Below are positions 26,283-33,086 of a stretch of DNA of 48,086 bases, one piece after another. This stretch comes from Streptomyces sp. A0958. Its GTDB lineage: Bacteria > Actinomycetota > Actinomycetes > Streptomycetales > Streptomycetaceae. The stretch lies in the NCBI RefSeq assembly GCF_004795035.1, contig NZ_SSBK01000042.1:1-48086 (forward strand). The letters run 5' to 3'. The position numbers and the translations under genes were made by a program. The notes under the pieces are model-generated. The model had not been told where the DNA came from. It was given only the letters and a program-made list of their open reading frames with translations, and did no database searches. Numbering within the stretch: the stretch's first letter is position 1; every line of letters starts with the position of its first letter.

Positions 26283-26584
26283 ACGTCTGGATCGCCATCG
26301 CGCTGACCGCTGTCGGCTGCTACCTCGCCAAACTGCTCGGCCTCCTGGTACCCGCGGGCGCTCTGGAGCGCCCCCTCGTCCAGCGGCTCGCCGCGCTGCT
26401 GCCGGTGGCCCTGCTGGCGGCCCTCACCGCCCAGCAGACCTTCGGCGACGGACAGCACCTGACGCTGGACGCCAGGGGCGCGGGGCTCGCGGCGGCGGCG
26501 CTCGCCCTCGTCCTGCGCGCCCCCTTCCTGGTTGTCGTGGGCGGGGCCGTCGCCGTCACCGCCGGAGTGCGCGCGCTGGGTTAG
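26279..26584 (+). CDS. azlD: AzlD-family branched-chain amino acid exporter, small subunit
   Basis: A 101-residue hydrophobic protein with about four short helices (MNVWIAIALTAVGCYLAKLLG, then LLPVALLAALTAQQTF, then a C-terminal pair). Length, topology and its ATGA overlap with azlC fit the AzlD family, whose members act with AzlC. GGAGGA lies 5 nt before the ATG. A strong bidirectional terminator lies 45 nt after the stop. Confidence 0.9.
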   Translation: MNVWIAIALTAVGCYLAKLLGLLVPAGALERPLVQRLAALLPVALLAALTAQQTFGDGQHLTLDARGAGLAAAALALVLRAPFLVVVGGAVAVTAGVRALG

Positions 26585-26628
26585 CCCTGGGCGAGGGATG
26601 TGAGAGGGAGTGGTGCAGGGGCCACGGT

Positions 26629-26662
26629 GTAAGGGGCACGCCCCATGGACCGTGCCCCTTAC
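26629..26662. terminator. Bidirectional terminator between azlD and the convergent gene
   Basis: GTAAGGGGCACG and CGTGCCCCTTAC form a perfect 12-bp stem around a 10-nt loop. It lies between the convergent azlD and the minus-strand gene ending at 26693. Confidence 0.85.
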
Positions 26663-26692
26663 CCACGCGCCCTGCGGGGCGCGCCCGGCCCC

Positions 26693-27607
26693 TCAGTCCA
26701 GGCCGCGTCCGTGTGCCCGCAGGGTCTGCAACGCCCTGAGGGTCACCAGGGGCCGCCCCTCCAGCGCCGTTCCCGGGGCCCATTGCCGCCAGGTCACCGG
26801 CCAGCCGCCGTCCGCTTCCTGCGCGGCCGCGAGATGGTCCAGCGAGCGGTCCATCTCGGCGTCGGTGAACCAGCGGCGGGCCAGCGATTCGGGTGTACGG
26901 GCGTAGTCGTAGGGGAAGTGCTGCTCGCCCGGCGCGTAGCCGGCCGCCACCGGGTACTCCGCGCGCCGCTCCGGATCGAGCACGGCGAGCCGCTGGTCGC
27001 GCACCAGCCGTCCCAGCCGTTCGGCGGCGGCCTCGGCCCGGCCCCGGTCCGGCACCCCGTCGAGGAAGGCGACCGCGGCCTCGATCTCGTACGGATGCGA
27101 CACGTCCAGGGCGTCGACGGCCGCCCAGCAGAAGTCGGTGGCCCGGAAGAGCCAGGCGTGCCACACCGCGTTGCGGTGCAGCAGCCCGACGACGGGGCCG
27201 GTGGCCAGCAGCTCGGCCGGCGGGTCGTCGACGATCGGGATGAAGGGGGCCGCCGGATAGCCGCGCTGCGAGGGAAGCAGGGCGGGCAGGGCCCCCTCCT
27301 TCGTCGAGACCTCGGTCAGATACCGGCAGATCCGCTCCACCCGGGGACCGTCGCAGCGGCCGATGGAGTCGAGGACGCTCAGCGCATGGGCGGTGTGCAG
27401 CGGCTGACTGACGGGGCCGCGCAGATCGGGTTCGAGCGCGTGGCCGTAACCGCCGTCCTCATTGGCGTAGGCGGCGAGTGCCGTCTCCACGGCGTCCGCG
27501 CCTCCCGCTAAGAATTGATGGGCGAACCGCCGCTGTTCGAGGACACGGGCCGTGAGCCAGACGAACTGCTCGGCGCGGTCGAGGGGACTTGTTCCAGTTC
27601 CAGCCAT
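26693..27607 (-). CDS. Conserved hypothetical protein, terpenoid-cyclase-like toroid
   Basis: A 304-residue soluble protein. I do not recognise a named function. It has repeated motifs of the alpha/alpha-toroid type: LAAYANEDGGYGHALEPDL near 44-62, LHTAHALSVLDSIGR near 70-84, and LAAAQEADGGWPVTW near 265-280. Such QW-like, DGG-containing repeats occur in terpene cyclases and prenyltransferases. The DxDD and catalytic zinc residues of those enzymes are not evident, so an enzyme role is not claimed. It is transcribed away from the DUF3046 gene, with a 77-bp divergent gap. A homologue at this place before recA is, as I recall, usual in streptomycetes. Confidence 0.7.
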   Translation of the reverse strand: MAGTGTSPLDRAEQFVWLTARVLEQRRFAHQFLAGGADAVETALAAYANEDGGYGHALEPDLRGPVSQPLHTAHALSVLDSIGRCDGPRVERICRYLTEVSTKEGALPALLPSQRGYPAAPFIPIVDDPPAELLATGPVVGLLHRNAVWHAWLFRATDFCWAAVDALDVSHPYEIEAAVAFLDGVPDRGRAEAAAERLGRLVRDQRLAVLDPERRAEYPVAAGYAPGEQHFPYDYARTPESLARRWFTDAEMDRSLDHLAAAQEADGGWPVTWRQWAPGTALEGRPLVTLRALQTLRAHGRGLD

Positions 27608-27684
27608 GGACCGACCGTAGGGCGTCGGGCGCCCTCGCAGGGCCGGGCGGCCTCCCGCACCCTCTGGAGCGGGATACTGAGGTC

Positions 27685-27879
27685 ATGCGGTTGACGATTT
27701 TCTGGGAACGGATGGCGGACCACTTCGGCGCGGCCTACGCGGACTCCTTCGCACGCGACCACGTGATGGCCGAGCTCGGCGGACGCACGGTGCGGCAGGC
27801 GCTGGCCGCGGGCTGGGAGGCCAAGGACGTCTGGCGCGCTGTCTGCGCGGCGGTGGACATCCCCGCGGACAAGCGCTGA
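27685..27879 (+). CDS. DUF3046-family small protein
   Basis: A 64-residue protein starting MRLTIFWERMADHFGAAYAD, with a conserved core MAELGGRTVRQALAAG and VWRAVCAAVDIP. It matches the DUF3046 family, nearly always found just upstream of recA in actinobacteria. The role is unknown. ATG 27685 is used because the family starts at this methionine. An upstream in-frame start at 27589 overlaps the divergent gene. TGAGG lies 4 nt before the start and GATACT lies 6 nt before it, so it could be either led or leaderless. Confidence 0.88.
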   Translation: MRLTIFWERMADHFGAAYADSFARDHVMAELGGRTVRQALAAGWEAKDVWRAVCAAVDIPADKR

Positions 27880-27961
27880 CGCCCGTGAGCCCCGGTGCGG
27901 CGAGGGGCCGGGCGTCCGGGGTGCGCGACGGGTTGTCGTACGCGTAGGCGAGACTGGCACC

Positions 27962-29257
27962 GTGGCACCGACAGACGAGACCGCTCAGACCCAACCTCCC
28001 CACACGCCGCCCGTTCCGCCGGCCGCGCCACCGGTCGTGCCGCCCGGCTCCGGACCGGCCCGCATGCCCGCCTGGCTGCCGCGCGCCATGGTGCTCGCGC
28101 TGGCGCTCTACGCCTGCTTCCGGCTCGGCAGCTGGGCGTTCGACCAGCTCATCGGCCTGTTGATCAATGTGCTGATCTCCTTCTTCCTGGCGCTCGCCGT
28201 CGAGCCCGCGGTGAGCCGGATGTCGGCCGGCGGCATGCGCCGGGGCTTCGCCACCTTCCTGGTCTTCCTCGTCGTGCTGATCGCCGGTGCCGGATTCGTC
28301 TTCCTGCTCGGATCGATGCTCGCGGGCCAGATCGTCGACATGGTGGCGGACTTCCCGAAGTACCTCGACTCGGTGATCAACTGGGTCAACCAGACCTTCC
28401 ACACGGAGCTCTCACGGGTCCAGGTCCAGGACAGCCTGCTGCACTCCGACTGGCTGCAGAAGTACGTCCAGAACAGCGCGACCGGCGTGCTCGACGTGTC
28501 CACCACGGTCCTCGGGGGCCTCTTCCGGCTGCTGACGATCTTCCTGTTCTCCTTCTACTTCGCGGCCGACGGCCCCAGGCTGCGCCGCGCGCTGTGCTCC
28601 GTACTGCCGCCCGCCCGCCAGGCCGAGGTGCTGCGGGCCTGGGAGATCGCGGTCGGCAAGACCGGCGGCTATCTCTACTCGCGCGGTCTGATGGCGCTCA
28701 TCTCGGCAGTCGCGCACTACATCCCGCTGATGGTCCTCGGAGTGCCGTACGCACCGGCGCTCGCGATCTGGGTCGGACTCGTCTCCCAGTTCATCCCCAC
28801 GATCGGCACCTATCTCGCGGGCGCCCTGCCGATGCTGATCGCGTTCACCGTCGATCCCTGGTACGCGGTCTGGGTCCTCGGGTTCGTCGTGGTGTACCAG
28901 CAGTTCGAGAACTATGTGCTGCAGCCGAAGCTGACCGCCAAGACGGTCGACATCCACCCCGCGGTGGCGTTCGGCTCGGTCATCGCCGGTACGGCGCTGA
29001 TGGGCGCCGTCGGCGCGCTGATCGCCATCCCGGCCGTGGCCACGCTCCAGGCATTCCTGGGTGCCTACGTGAAGCGGTACGACGTCACGGACGATCCGCG
29101 CGTTCACGGCGGCCGCCCCGGGGTACGGGGAGAACCCCTCTGGACGCGCCTGCGGCGGCTGGTCACCGCCCCCGCGAGCAGCGGGGACCCGGAGCCGGAG
29201 GGCCGGCGGCCGGAGGACCCGCAGGAGCCGGAGGGGCGTACCGGGCCTGGCGCCTGA
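27962..29257 (+). CDS. AI-2E (TqsA/PerM) family membrane transporter
   Basis: A 431-residue membrane protein with a proline-rich N-terminus (about 1-40), then about eight helices: a pair near 45-75 (FDQLIGLLINVLISFFLALAV), a helix near 100-120, a central soluble section rich in VQVQDSLLHSDWLQ, and the family core LVSQFIPTIGTYLAGALPML and VVYQQFENYVLQPKL. The C-terminal tail is charged and disordered. The family exports signalling molecules or ions, and the substrate here cannot be told. The GTG at 27962 is the start. It sits between the DUF3046 gene and recA, 197 bp before recA. Confidence 0.87.
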   Translation: MAPTDETAQTQPPHTPPVPPAAPPVVPPGSGPARMPAWLPRAMVLALALYACFRLGSWAFDQLIGLLINVLISFFLALAVEPAVSRMSAGGMRRGFATFLVFLVVLIAGAGFVFLLGSMLAGQIVDMVADFPKYLDSVINWVNQTFHTELSRVQVQDSLLHSDWLQKYVQNSATGVLDVSTTVLGGLFRLLTIFLFSFYFAADGPRLRRALCSVLPPARQAEVLRAWEIAVGKTGGYLYSRGLMALISAVAHYIPLMVLGVPYAPALAIWVGLVSQFIPTIGTYLAGALPMLIAFTVDPWYAVWVLGFVVVYQQFENYVLQPKLTAKTVDIHPAVAFGSVIAGTALMGAVGALIAIPAVATLQAFLGAYVKRYDVTDDPRVHGGRPGVRGEPLWTRLRRLVTAPASSGDPEPEGRRPEDPQEPEGRTGPGA

Positions 29258-29284
29258 GGGCCGGGGCCAGGCGGCGTGGTGCGC

Positions 29285-29314
29285 TTGACACTGAAATCGA
29301 ACATCCATTCTCAT
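29285..29314 (+). promoter_or_regulatory. Putative distal recA promoter
   Basis: TTGACA at 29285-29290 is a perfect -35 hexamer. A poor -10 TCTCAT (29309-29314) follows after 18 nt. A LexA-like box overlaps the spacer and -10, which is a repressing position. Confidence 0.5.
29297..29312 (+). promoter_or_regulatory. LexA (SOS)-like box upstream of recA
   Basis: TCGAACATCCATTCTC resembles the actinobacterial SOS box TCGAAC-N4-GTTCGA. The left half-site is perfect and the right half deviates (ATTCTC). It lies 142 nt before the recA start and overlaps the putative distal promoter. Confidence 0.7.
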
Positions 29315-29387
29315 GGGATTCCGGCCGGGTTTTCCCCCCGGGCCCGACCGTGGAGTTGTCCACAGGCCGGGAGGACGTCGAGGCCCA

Positions 29388-29410
29388 TTGTCAGTGGCAG
29401 GGGTTAGCGT
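29388..29410 (+). promoter_or_regulatory. RecA-NDp (PafBC-type) promoter of recA
   Basis: TTGTCAGTGGC (29388-29398), a 6-nt spacer and TAGCGT (29405-29410) match the LexA-independent DNA-damage promoter RecA-NDp (TTGTCAGTGGC-N6-TAGggT), which in mycobacteria is driven by PafBC. It lies 44 nt before the recA ATG, a sensible distance. Confidence 0.85.
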
Positions 29411-29453
29411 CTTTGACGTGAAGCGATCGACTCAAGCAAATCGGGTGGAACCC

Positions 29454-30581
29454 ATGGCAGGAACCGACCGCGAGAAGGCGTTGGACGCCGCACTCGCACA
29501 GATTGAACGGCAATTCGGCAAGGGCGCGGTGATGCGCCTCGGCGAGCGGCCGAACGAGCCCATCGAGGTGATCCCCACCGGGTCCACCGCGCTCGACGTC
29601 GCGCTCGGCGTCGGCGGTCTGCCGCGCGGCCGCGTGGTGGAGGTGTACGGACCGGAGTCCTCCGGTAAGACGACGCTGACGCTGCACGCCGTGGCGAACG
29701 CGCAGAAGCTCGGCGGCTCGGTGGCCTTCATCGACGCGGAGCACGCCCTCGACCCCGAGTACGCGAAGAAGCTCGGCGTCGACATTGACAACCTCATCCT
29801 GTCCCAGCCGGACAACGGTGAGCAGGCCCTTGAGATCGTCGACATGCTGGTCCGCTCGGGCGCTCTCGACCTGATCGTCATCGACTCCGTCGCGGCCCTC
29901 GTGCCGCGCGCGGAGATCGAGGGTGAGATGGGCGACTCGCACGTGGGTCTCCAGGCCCGCCTGATGAGCCAGGCGCTCCGGAAGATCACCAGCGCGCTCA
30001 ACCAGTCCAAGACCACCGCGATCTTCATCAACCAGCTCCGCGAGAAGATCGGTGTGATGTTCGGCTCGCCGGAGACCACCACCGGTGGCCGCGCGCTCAA
30101 GTTCTACGCCTCGGTGCGCCTCGACATCCGCCGGATCGAGACGCTCAAGGACGGCACCGACGCGGTCGGCAACCGCACCCGCGTCAAGGTCGTGAAGAAC
30201 AAGGTCGCGCCGCCCTTCAAGCAGGCCGAGTTCGACATCCTCTACGGCCAGGGCATCAGCCGCGAGGGCGGCCTGATCGACATGGGCGTGGAGCACGGCT
30301 TCGTCCGCAAGGCCGGCGCCTGGTACACGTACGAGGGCGATCAGCTCGGCCAGGGCAAGGAGAACGCCCGCAACTTCCTCAAGGACAACCCCGACCTCGC
30401 CAACGAGATCGAGAAGAAGATCCTGGTGAAGCTGGGCGTCGGGGTCCAGCCCGAGGAGGCCTCCGCCGAGCCCGGTGCGGACGCGGCAGGCGCGGCGGCT
30501 CCGGCCGACGCGACTGCGAAGCCGGTGGCCGCTCCGGCCGGCAAGACCAAGCCGGCCAAGGCGGCCGCGGCCAAGAGCTAG
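29454..30581 (+). CDS. recA: Recombinase RecA
   Basis: A 375-residue recombinase that forms filaments on single-stranded DNA, performs strand exchange and triggers LexA self-cleavage. Walker A GPESSGKTT, Walker B LDLIVIDSVAAL, loop L1 EGEMGDSHVGLQARLMSQALRK (read in parts) and loop L2 NQLREKIGVMFGSPETTTGG are intact. The C-terminal 45 residues are Ala/Pro/Lys-rich rather than acidic, as in other streptomycetes. The frame is open to 29313, but MAGTDREKALDAAL at 29454 is the family start, with GGGTGGAA upstream. recX begins 3 nt after the stop. Confidence 0.98.
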   Translation: MAGTDREKALDAALAQIERQFGKGAVMRLGERPNEPIEVIPTGSTALDVALGVGGLPRGRVVEVYGPESSGKTTLTLHAVANAQKLGGSVAFIDAEHALDPEYAKKLGVDIDNLILSQPDNGEQALEIVDMLVRSGALDLIVIDSVAALVPRAEIEGEMGDSHVGLQARLMSQALRKITSALNQSKTTAIFINQLREKIGVMFGSPETTTGGRALKFYASVRLDIRRIETLKDGTDAVGNRTRVKVVKNKVAPPFKQAEFDILYGQGISREGGLIDMGVEHGFVRKAGAWYTYEGDQLGQGKENARNFLKDNPDLANEIEKKILVKLGVGVQPEEASAEPGADAAGAAAPADATAKPVAAPAGKTKPAKAAAAKS

Positions 30582-30584
30582 ACC

Positions 30585-31226
30585 GTGACGCGTCGTACGC
30601 AGTGGCCGGACAGCGCCGCCGACCCCGGCGCGGGCTCCGGATTCGGTGAGGGGGCGGGGCGCCGTTCCCGCTCCCGGTCCAGTGACAGCGGTTCCCCCTC
30701 CTCGTCGAGGGCCGAGAAGGGGGAACCGCGCGACCCCGTCGAGCAGGCACGCAACATCTGCCTGCGACTGCTCACCGGCACACCGCGCACCCGTAAGCAG
30801 CTTGCGGACGCCCTGCGCAAGCGGGAGATCCCGGACGAGGCGGCCGAGGAAGTGCTGTCCCGCTTCGAGGACGTCGGCCTGATCGACGACGCCGCGTTCG
30901 CCGGTGCCTGGGTGGAGTCCCGGCACCACGGCCGCGGTCTCGCCCGCCGCGCGCTCGTCCGTGAGCTGCGGACCAAGGGCGTGGACGCCACGGTGATCGA
31001 CGAAGCCGTCGGGCAGCTCGACTCCGAACAGGAGGAGGAGACCGCTCGAGAGCTGGTCGCCCGCAAGCTCCGGTCCACCCGGGGACTGGACCGCGACAAA
31101 CGACTGCGCCGCCTCGCGGGCATGCTCGCCCGCAAGGGGTACGGCGAGGGGATGGCCCTGCGCGTGGTGCGCCGGGCGCTGGAGGAAGAGGGGGAGGACA
31201 CGGAGGGGCTGGACGAGCCGTTCTGA
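30585..31226 (+). CDS. recX: Recombination regulator RecX
   Basis: A 213-residue RecA-filament modulator. The N-terminal 50 residues are Arg/Ser/Gly-rich and probably disordered. Three RecX helical repeats follow: EQARNICLRLLTGTPRTRKQ, then EDVGLIDDAAFAGAWVESR, then a C-terminal KGYGEGMALRVVRRALEEE. The GTG at 30585 is 3 nt after the recA stop, so the genes are co-transcribed and probably coupled. The long low-complexity N-terminus makes the exact start less certain. A hairpin terminator lies 20 nt after the stop. Confidence 0.92.
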   Translation: MTRRTQWPDSAADPGAGSGFGEGAGRRSRSRSSDSGSPSSSRAEKGEPRDPVEQARNICLRLLTGTPRTRKQLADALRKREIPDEAAEEVLSRFEDVGLIDDAAFAGAWVESRHHGRGLARRALVRELRTKGVDATVIDEAVGQLDSEQEEETARELVARKLRSTRGLDRDKRLRRLAGMLARKGYGEGMALRVVRRALEEEGEDTEGLDEPF

Positions 31227-31245
31227 CCCGGACCGCCGTCCACTG

Positions 31246-31267
31246 ACCGGCTCACCGCTGAGCCGGT
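31246..31267 (+). terminator. recA-recX terminator
   Basis: ACCGGCTCA and TGAGCCGGT form a perfect 9-bp stem with a CCGC loop. It lies 20 nt after the recX stop. Confidence 0.75.
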
Positions 31268-31268
31268 T

Positions 31269-31421
31269 GGCCAAGGGGGAACGACCGGCTGTCACGGGGG
31301 CAGCCGGCACGGACCGGCTGTCATCGTCCGGCTGTCACTGTCACGGGGAAGCCGTCGAGGCGCACGGTCACTGGCCGCCTGCCACGGACGGGCTGTCGGG
31401 GCAGCCGTCACGGGGCAGCTG
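31269..31421. repeat. Degenerate GGCTGTCAC-type repeats
   Basis: Variants of CCGGCTGTCAC, GGCTGTC and GGGGCAGCYGTCAC recur about seven times (near 31286, 31314, 31328, 31389, 31400 and 31409), with inverted partners GTCACGG. The region fills the gap between recX and the convergent DUF6197-like gene. No open frame is supported. It may form structured RNA or be a decayed simple repeat. Confidence 0.55.
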
Positions 31422-32084
31422 TCACTGGCCGGCGCGGGTTGCGCGGCCGATGGCGGCGTCGATCAGGGCGAGGGCGTCGGCGGCGGTGCGCCCCGGGTAG
31501 CGGTTCCACGGGCCGATCAGCCCGGTCCAGCCCTGGGAGCGCAGCTCGGCGATCAGCCAGGCACCGGCCCGGTCGACCGTGTCCGCCGAGCCGTAGCCCA
31601 GGCGGTGGGCGGTGAGCATGGCACCGCAGACGCAGCGTGCGCCCCGGGCGTTGCGGAGCCGGTAGGGGGTGTTCTGCCAGCCCCACTCGGTGAGGATCTG
31701 CCGGGCGTGGGCGAGGTGGACGGACGGCCGCACCTCGGGCTGTCCGATGCGCCGCCACGTGTGGAGCCGGTCGGGCAGCATCGCACCGATCCGGCCGGGA
31801 AGCGGACGTTCGCGGGGTGCGGCGGGGGGCAGGGCACGGACCGTGTCGGTGATCAGCTGGTCCACCGGTACGGACAGCAGGGCGCGCCAGTCGGCAGGGG
31901 GCCTCGGCGCCTCCGGCCGCGGGTCGGTGGGGGAGACGGGGCAAGGGGAGCCGGGGGCGGGAGCATCGACGGGGTCGGGGGCGGTGAGGTCCCAGCCCGT
32001 GACGATCTGCTGCCAGGCCTCCGTGTCGTGGAGACGTGCGGCCTGGGCGTCGAGTCCGTCGGGGGTGAGGGCGGTGGTGGGCAT
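31422..32084 (-). CDS. DUF6197-like hypothetical protein
   Basis: A 220-residue protein with a Pro/Ala-rich N-terminus (1-95) and a conserved C-terminal section: VHLAHARQILTEWGWQ near 136-151, RCVCGAMLTAHRLGYGSA near 162-180 and WNRYPGRTAADALALIDAAI near 195-214. The pattern (a H-L-x-x-A-R-x-I-L start, a small Cys pair, an N-R-Y-P segment) recalls the DUF6197 family of unknown function found in streptomycetes. The family assignment is from memory. ATG 32084 is chosen, with GGGGAGC upstream. The frame continues to 32180 without conservation. It diverges from the ArsR-type gene across a palindrome-rich region. Confidence 0.65.
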   Translation of the reverse strand: MPTTALTPDGLDAQAARLHDTEAWQQIVTGWDLTAPDPVDAPAPGSPCPVSPTDPRPEAPRPPADWRALLSVPVDQLITDTVRALPPAAPRERPLPGRIGAMLPDRLHTWRRIGQPEVRPSVHLAHARQILTEWGWQNTPYRLRNARGARCVCGAMLTAHRLGYGSADTVDRAGAWLIAELRSQGWTGLIGPWNRYPGRTAADALALIDAAIGRATRAGQ

Positions 32085-32251
32085 CGGTGCGTGCTCCCCG
32101 TCGTAGCGGTCCGCCGTCCTGGCGGTCCGGCGGTGCTCGCCGTTGAGGCGAATGTCCGTCCGGTGACCGGATCGCTCCACCGGAGCGACGCCATACGGGT
32201 GTGTCGCGGCGCATTCCGGTCAGGGAAGCGCCCCTCGCAGGGGCCCGCACT

Positions 32252-32263
32252 GCCCGTACGGGC
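32252..32263. promoter_or_regulatory. Perfect 12-bp palindrome in divergent region
   Basis: GCCCGTACGGGC is a perfect palindrome. GCCCCT-CGC-AGGGGC, a small hairpin, lies just to its left (32230-32244). It is part of a cluster of symmetrical sites between the divergent DUF6197-like and ArsR-type genes. Confidence 0.6.
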
Positions 32264-32287
32264 TGTACGCCCGCACGGTCCATACGG

Positions 32288-32315
32288 TTCGTACGGGGGA
32301 CAACCCCCGTACGAA
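32288..32315. promoter_or_regulatory. Perfect 12-bp inverted repeat, candidate operator
   Basis: TTCGTACGGGGG and CCCCCGTACGAA are perfect complements around an ACAA loop. The core CCGTAC/GTACGG also occurs in the palindrome at 32252 and in neighbouring CATACGGTTCG, which suggests a repeated operator motif. It lies 54 nt before the ArsR-type start. A terminator role is possible, but no gene ends here. Confidence 0.6.
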
Positions 32316-32332
32316 GACGCCGGAGTGCTCCA

Positions 32333-32352
32333 GTGCACAGATGCCTGTGCAC
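32333..32352. promoter_or_regulatory. Inverted repeat next to the ArsR-type start
   Basis: GTGCACAG and CTGTGCAC flank an ATGC spacer. The dyad ends 17 nt before the regulator's ATG at 32370, the usual place for an autoregulatory operator. Confidence 0.6.
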
Positions 32353-32369
32353 AGAGCAGTGTGTGACGC

Positions 32370-33086
32370 ATGCCAGAGAAGCCCGGTGGTACCGAGATCA
32401 CGGAGCTGGCCGCCCTCAAGGCGCTCGCCCAGCCACGACGCCAGCAGATCCTTCAGCACCTCACGCTGCACGGCCCCGCGACGTCCGCGATCCTCGCCCG
32501 TGCTCTCGGTCTGAACACCGGCGCGACCAGCTATCACCTGCGCGAACTGGCCCGCTACGGCTTCGTGGCCGACACCGATCCGCAGGAGCCCGCCGGGCGC
32601 CGGGCCAGGTGGTGGCGGGCCGTCCCGGGCGACCGCCGGTTCCCGCCACCGTCACGCAGGACGCCCGAGCTGCGGCTCGTCATGGACGAGCTGAACCGCC
32701 ATGCGTACGCCGCCGACCTCGCCCTCTTCGAGCGGCTCCAGCGCGAGAGCGCGAAAGCGGCGGAGCAGGCGGCGGACGGGCAGGCGGTGGACGCGGATGC
32801 GAGCGGGGCAGGCGCGGACGAGTGGGCCGATGCCTTCGCGTACTCGCGTGGAGCCCTGCGCCTCACCCCGCCCGAACTCCGCTCGTTCTTCGAGGAGTAC
32901 ATCGCCCTCATGAACCGCTACAAGCGCACCGAAGCCGACACCCCGCCGGACGCGCGCACGGTCCACACCCGCCTGCTCGCCTTCCCGGACCCGGGCCTGG
33001 ACCCGGACCCGGGCCCGGACAGGGAAGCCTCCGGCCCCGACGCGCACCCCGCCCGCACCGACCGACCGGAGACGGACGCCTCATGA
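32370..33086 (+). CDS. ArsR-type winged-helix regulator
   Basis: A 238-residue protein with an N-terminal winged helix of the HTH_20/ArsR type (about 9-85: LKALAQPRRQQILQHLTLHG, then SAILARALGLNTGATSYHLRELARYGFV). A central helical region contains a Glu-rich stretch ELRSFFEEYIALMNRY typical of larger streptomycete regulators of this class. The tail is acidic and Pro-rich with a DPDPGPD repeat. No metal-binding CVC motif is present, so it is not a classical arsenic sensor. The ATG at 32370 is used. Its stop overlaps the permease start by 4 nt. Autoregulation through the adjacent dyads is likely (inference). Confidence 0.85.
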   Translation: MPEKPGGTEITELAALKALAQPRRQQILQHLTLHGPATSAILARALGLNTGATSYHLRELARYGFVADTDPQEPAGRRARWWRAVPGDRRFPPPSRRTPELRLVMDELNRHAYAADLALFERLQRESAKAAEQAADGQAVDADASGAGADEWADAFAYSRGALRLTPPELRSFFEEYIALMNRYKRTEADTPPDARTVHTRLLAFPDPGLDPDPGPDREASGPDAHPARTDRPETDAS

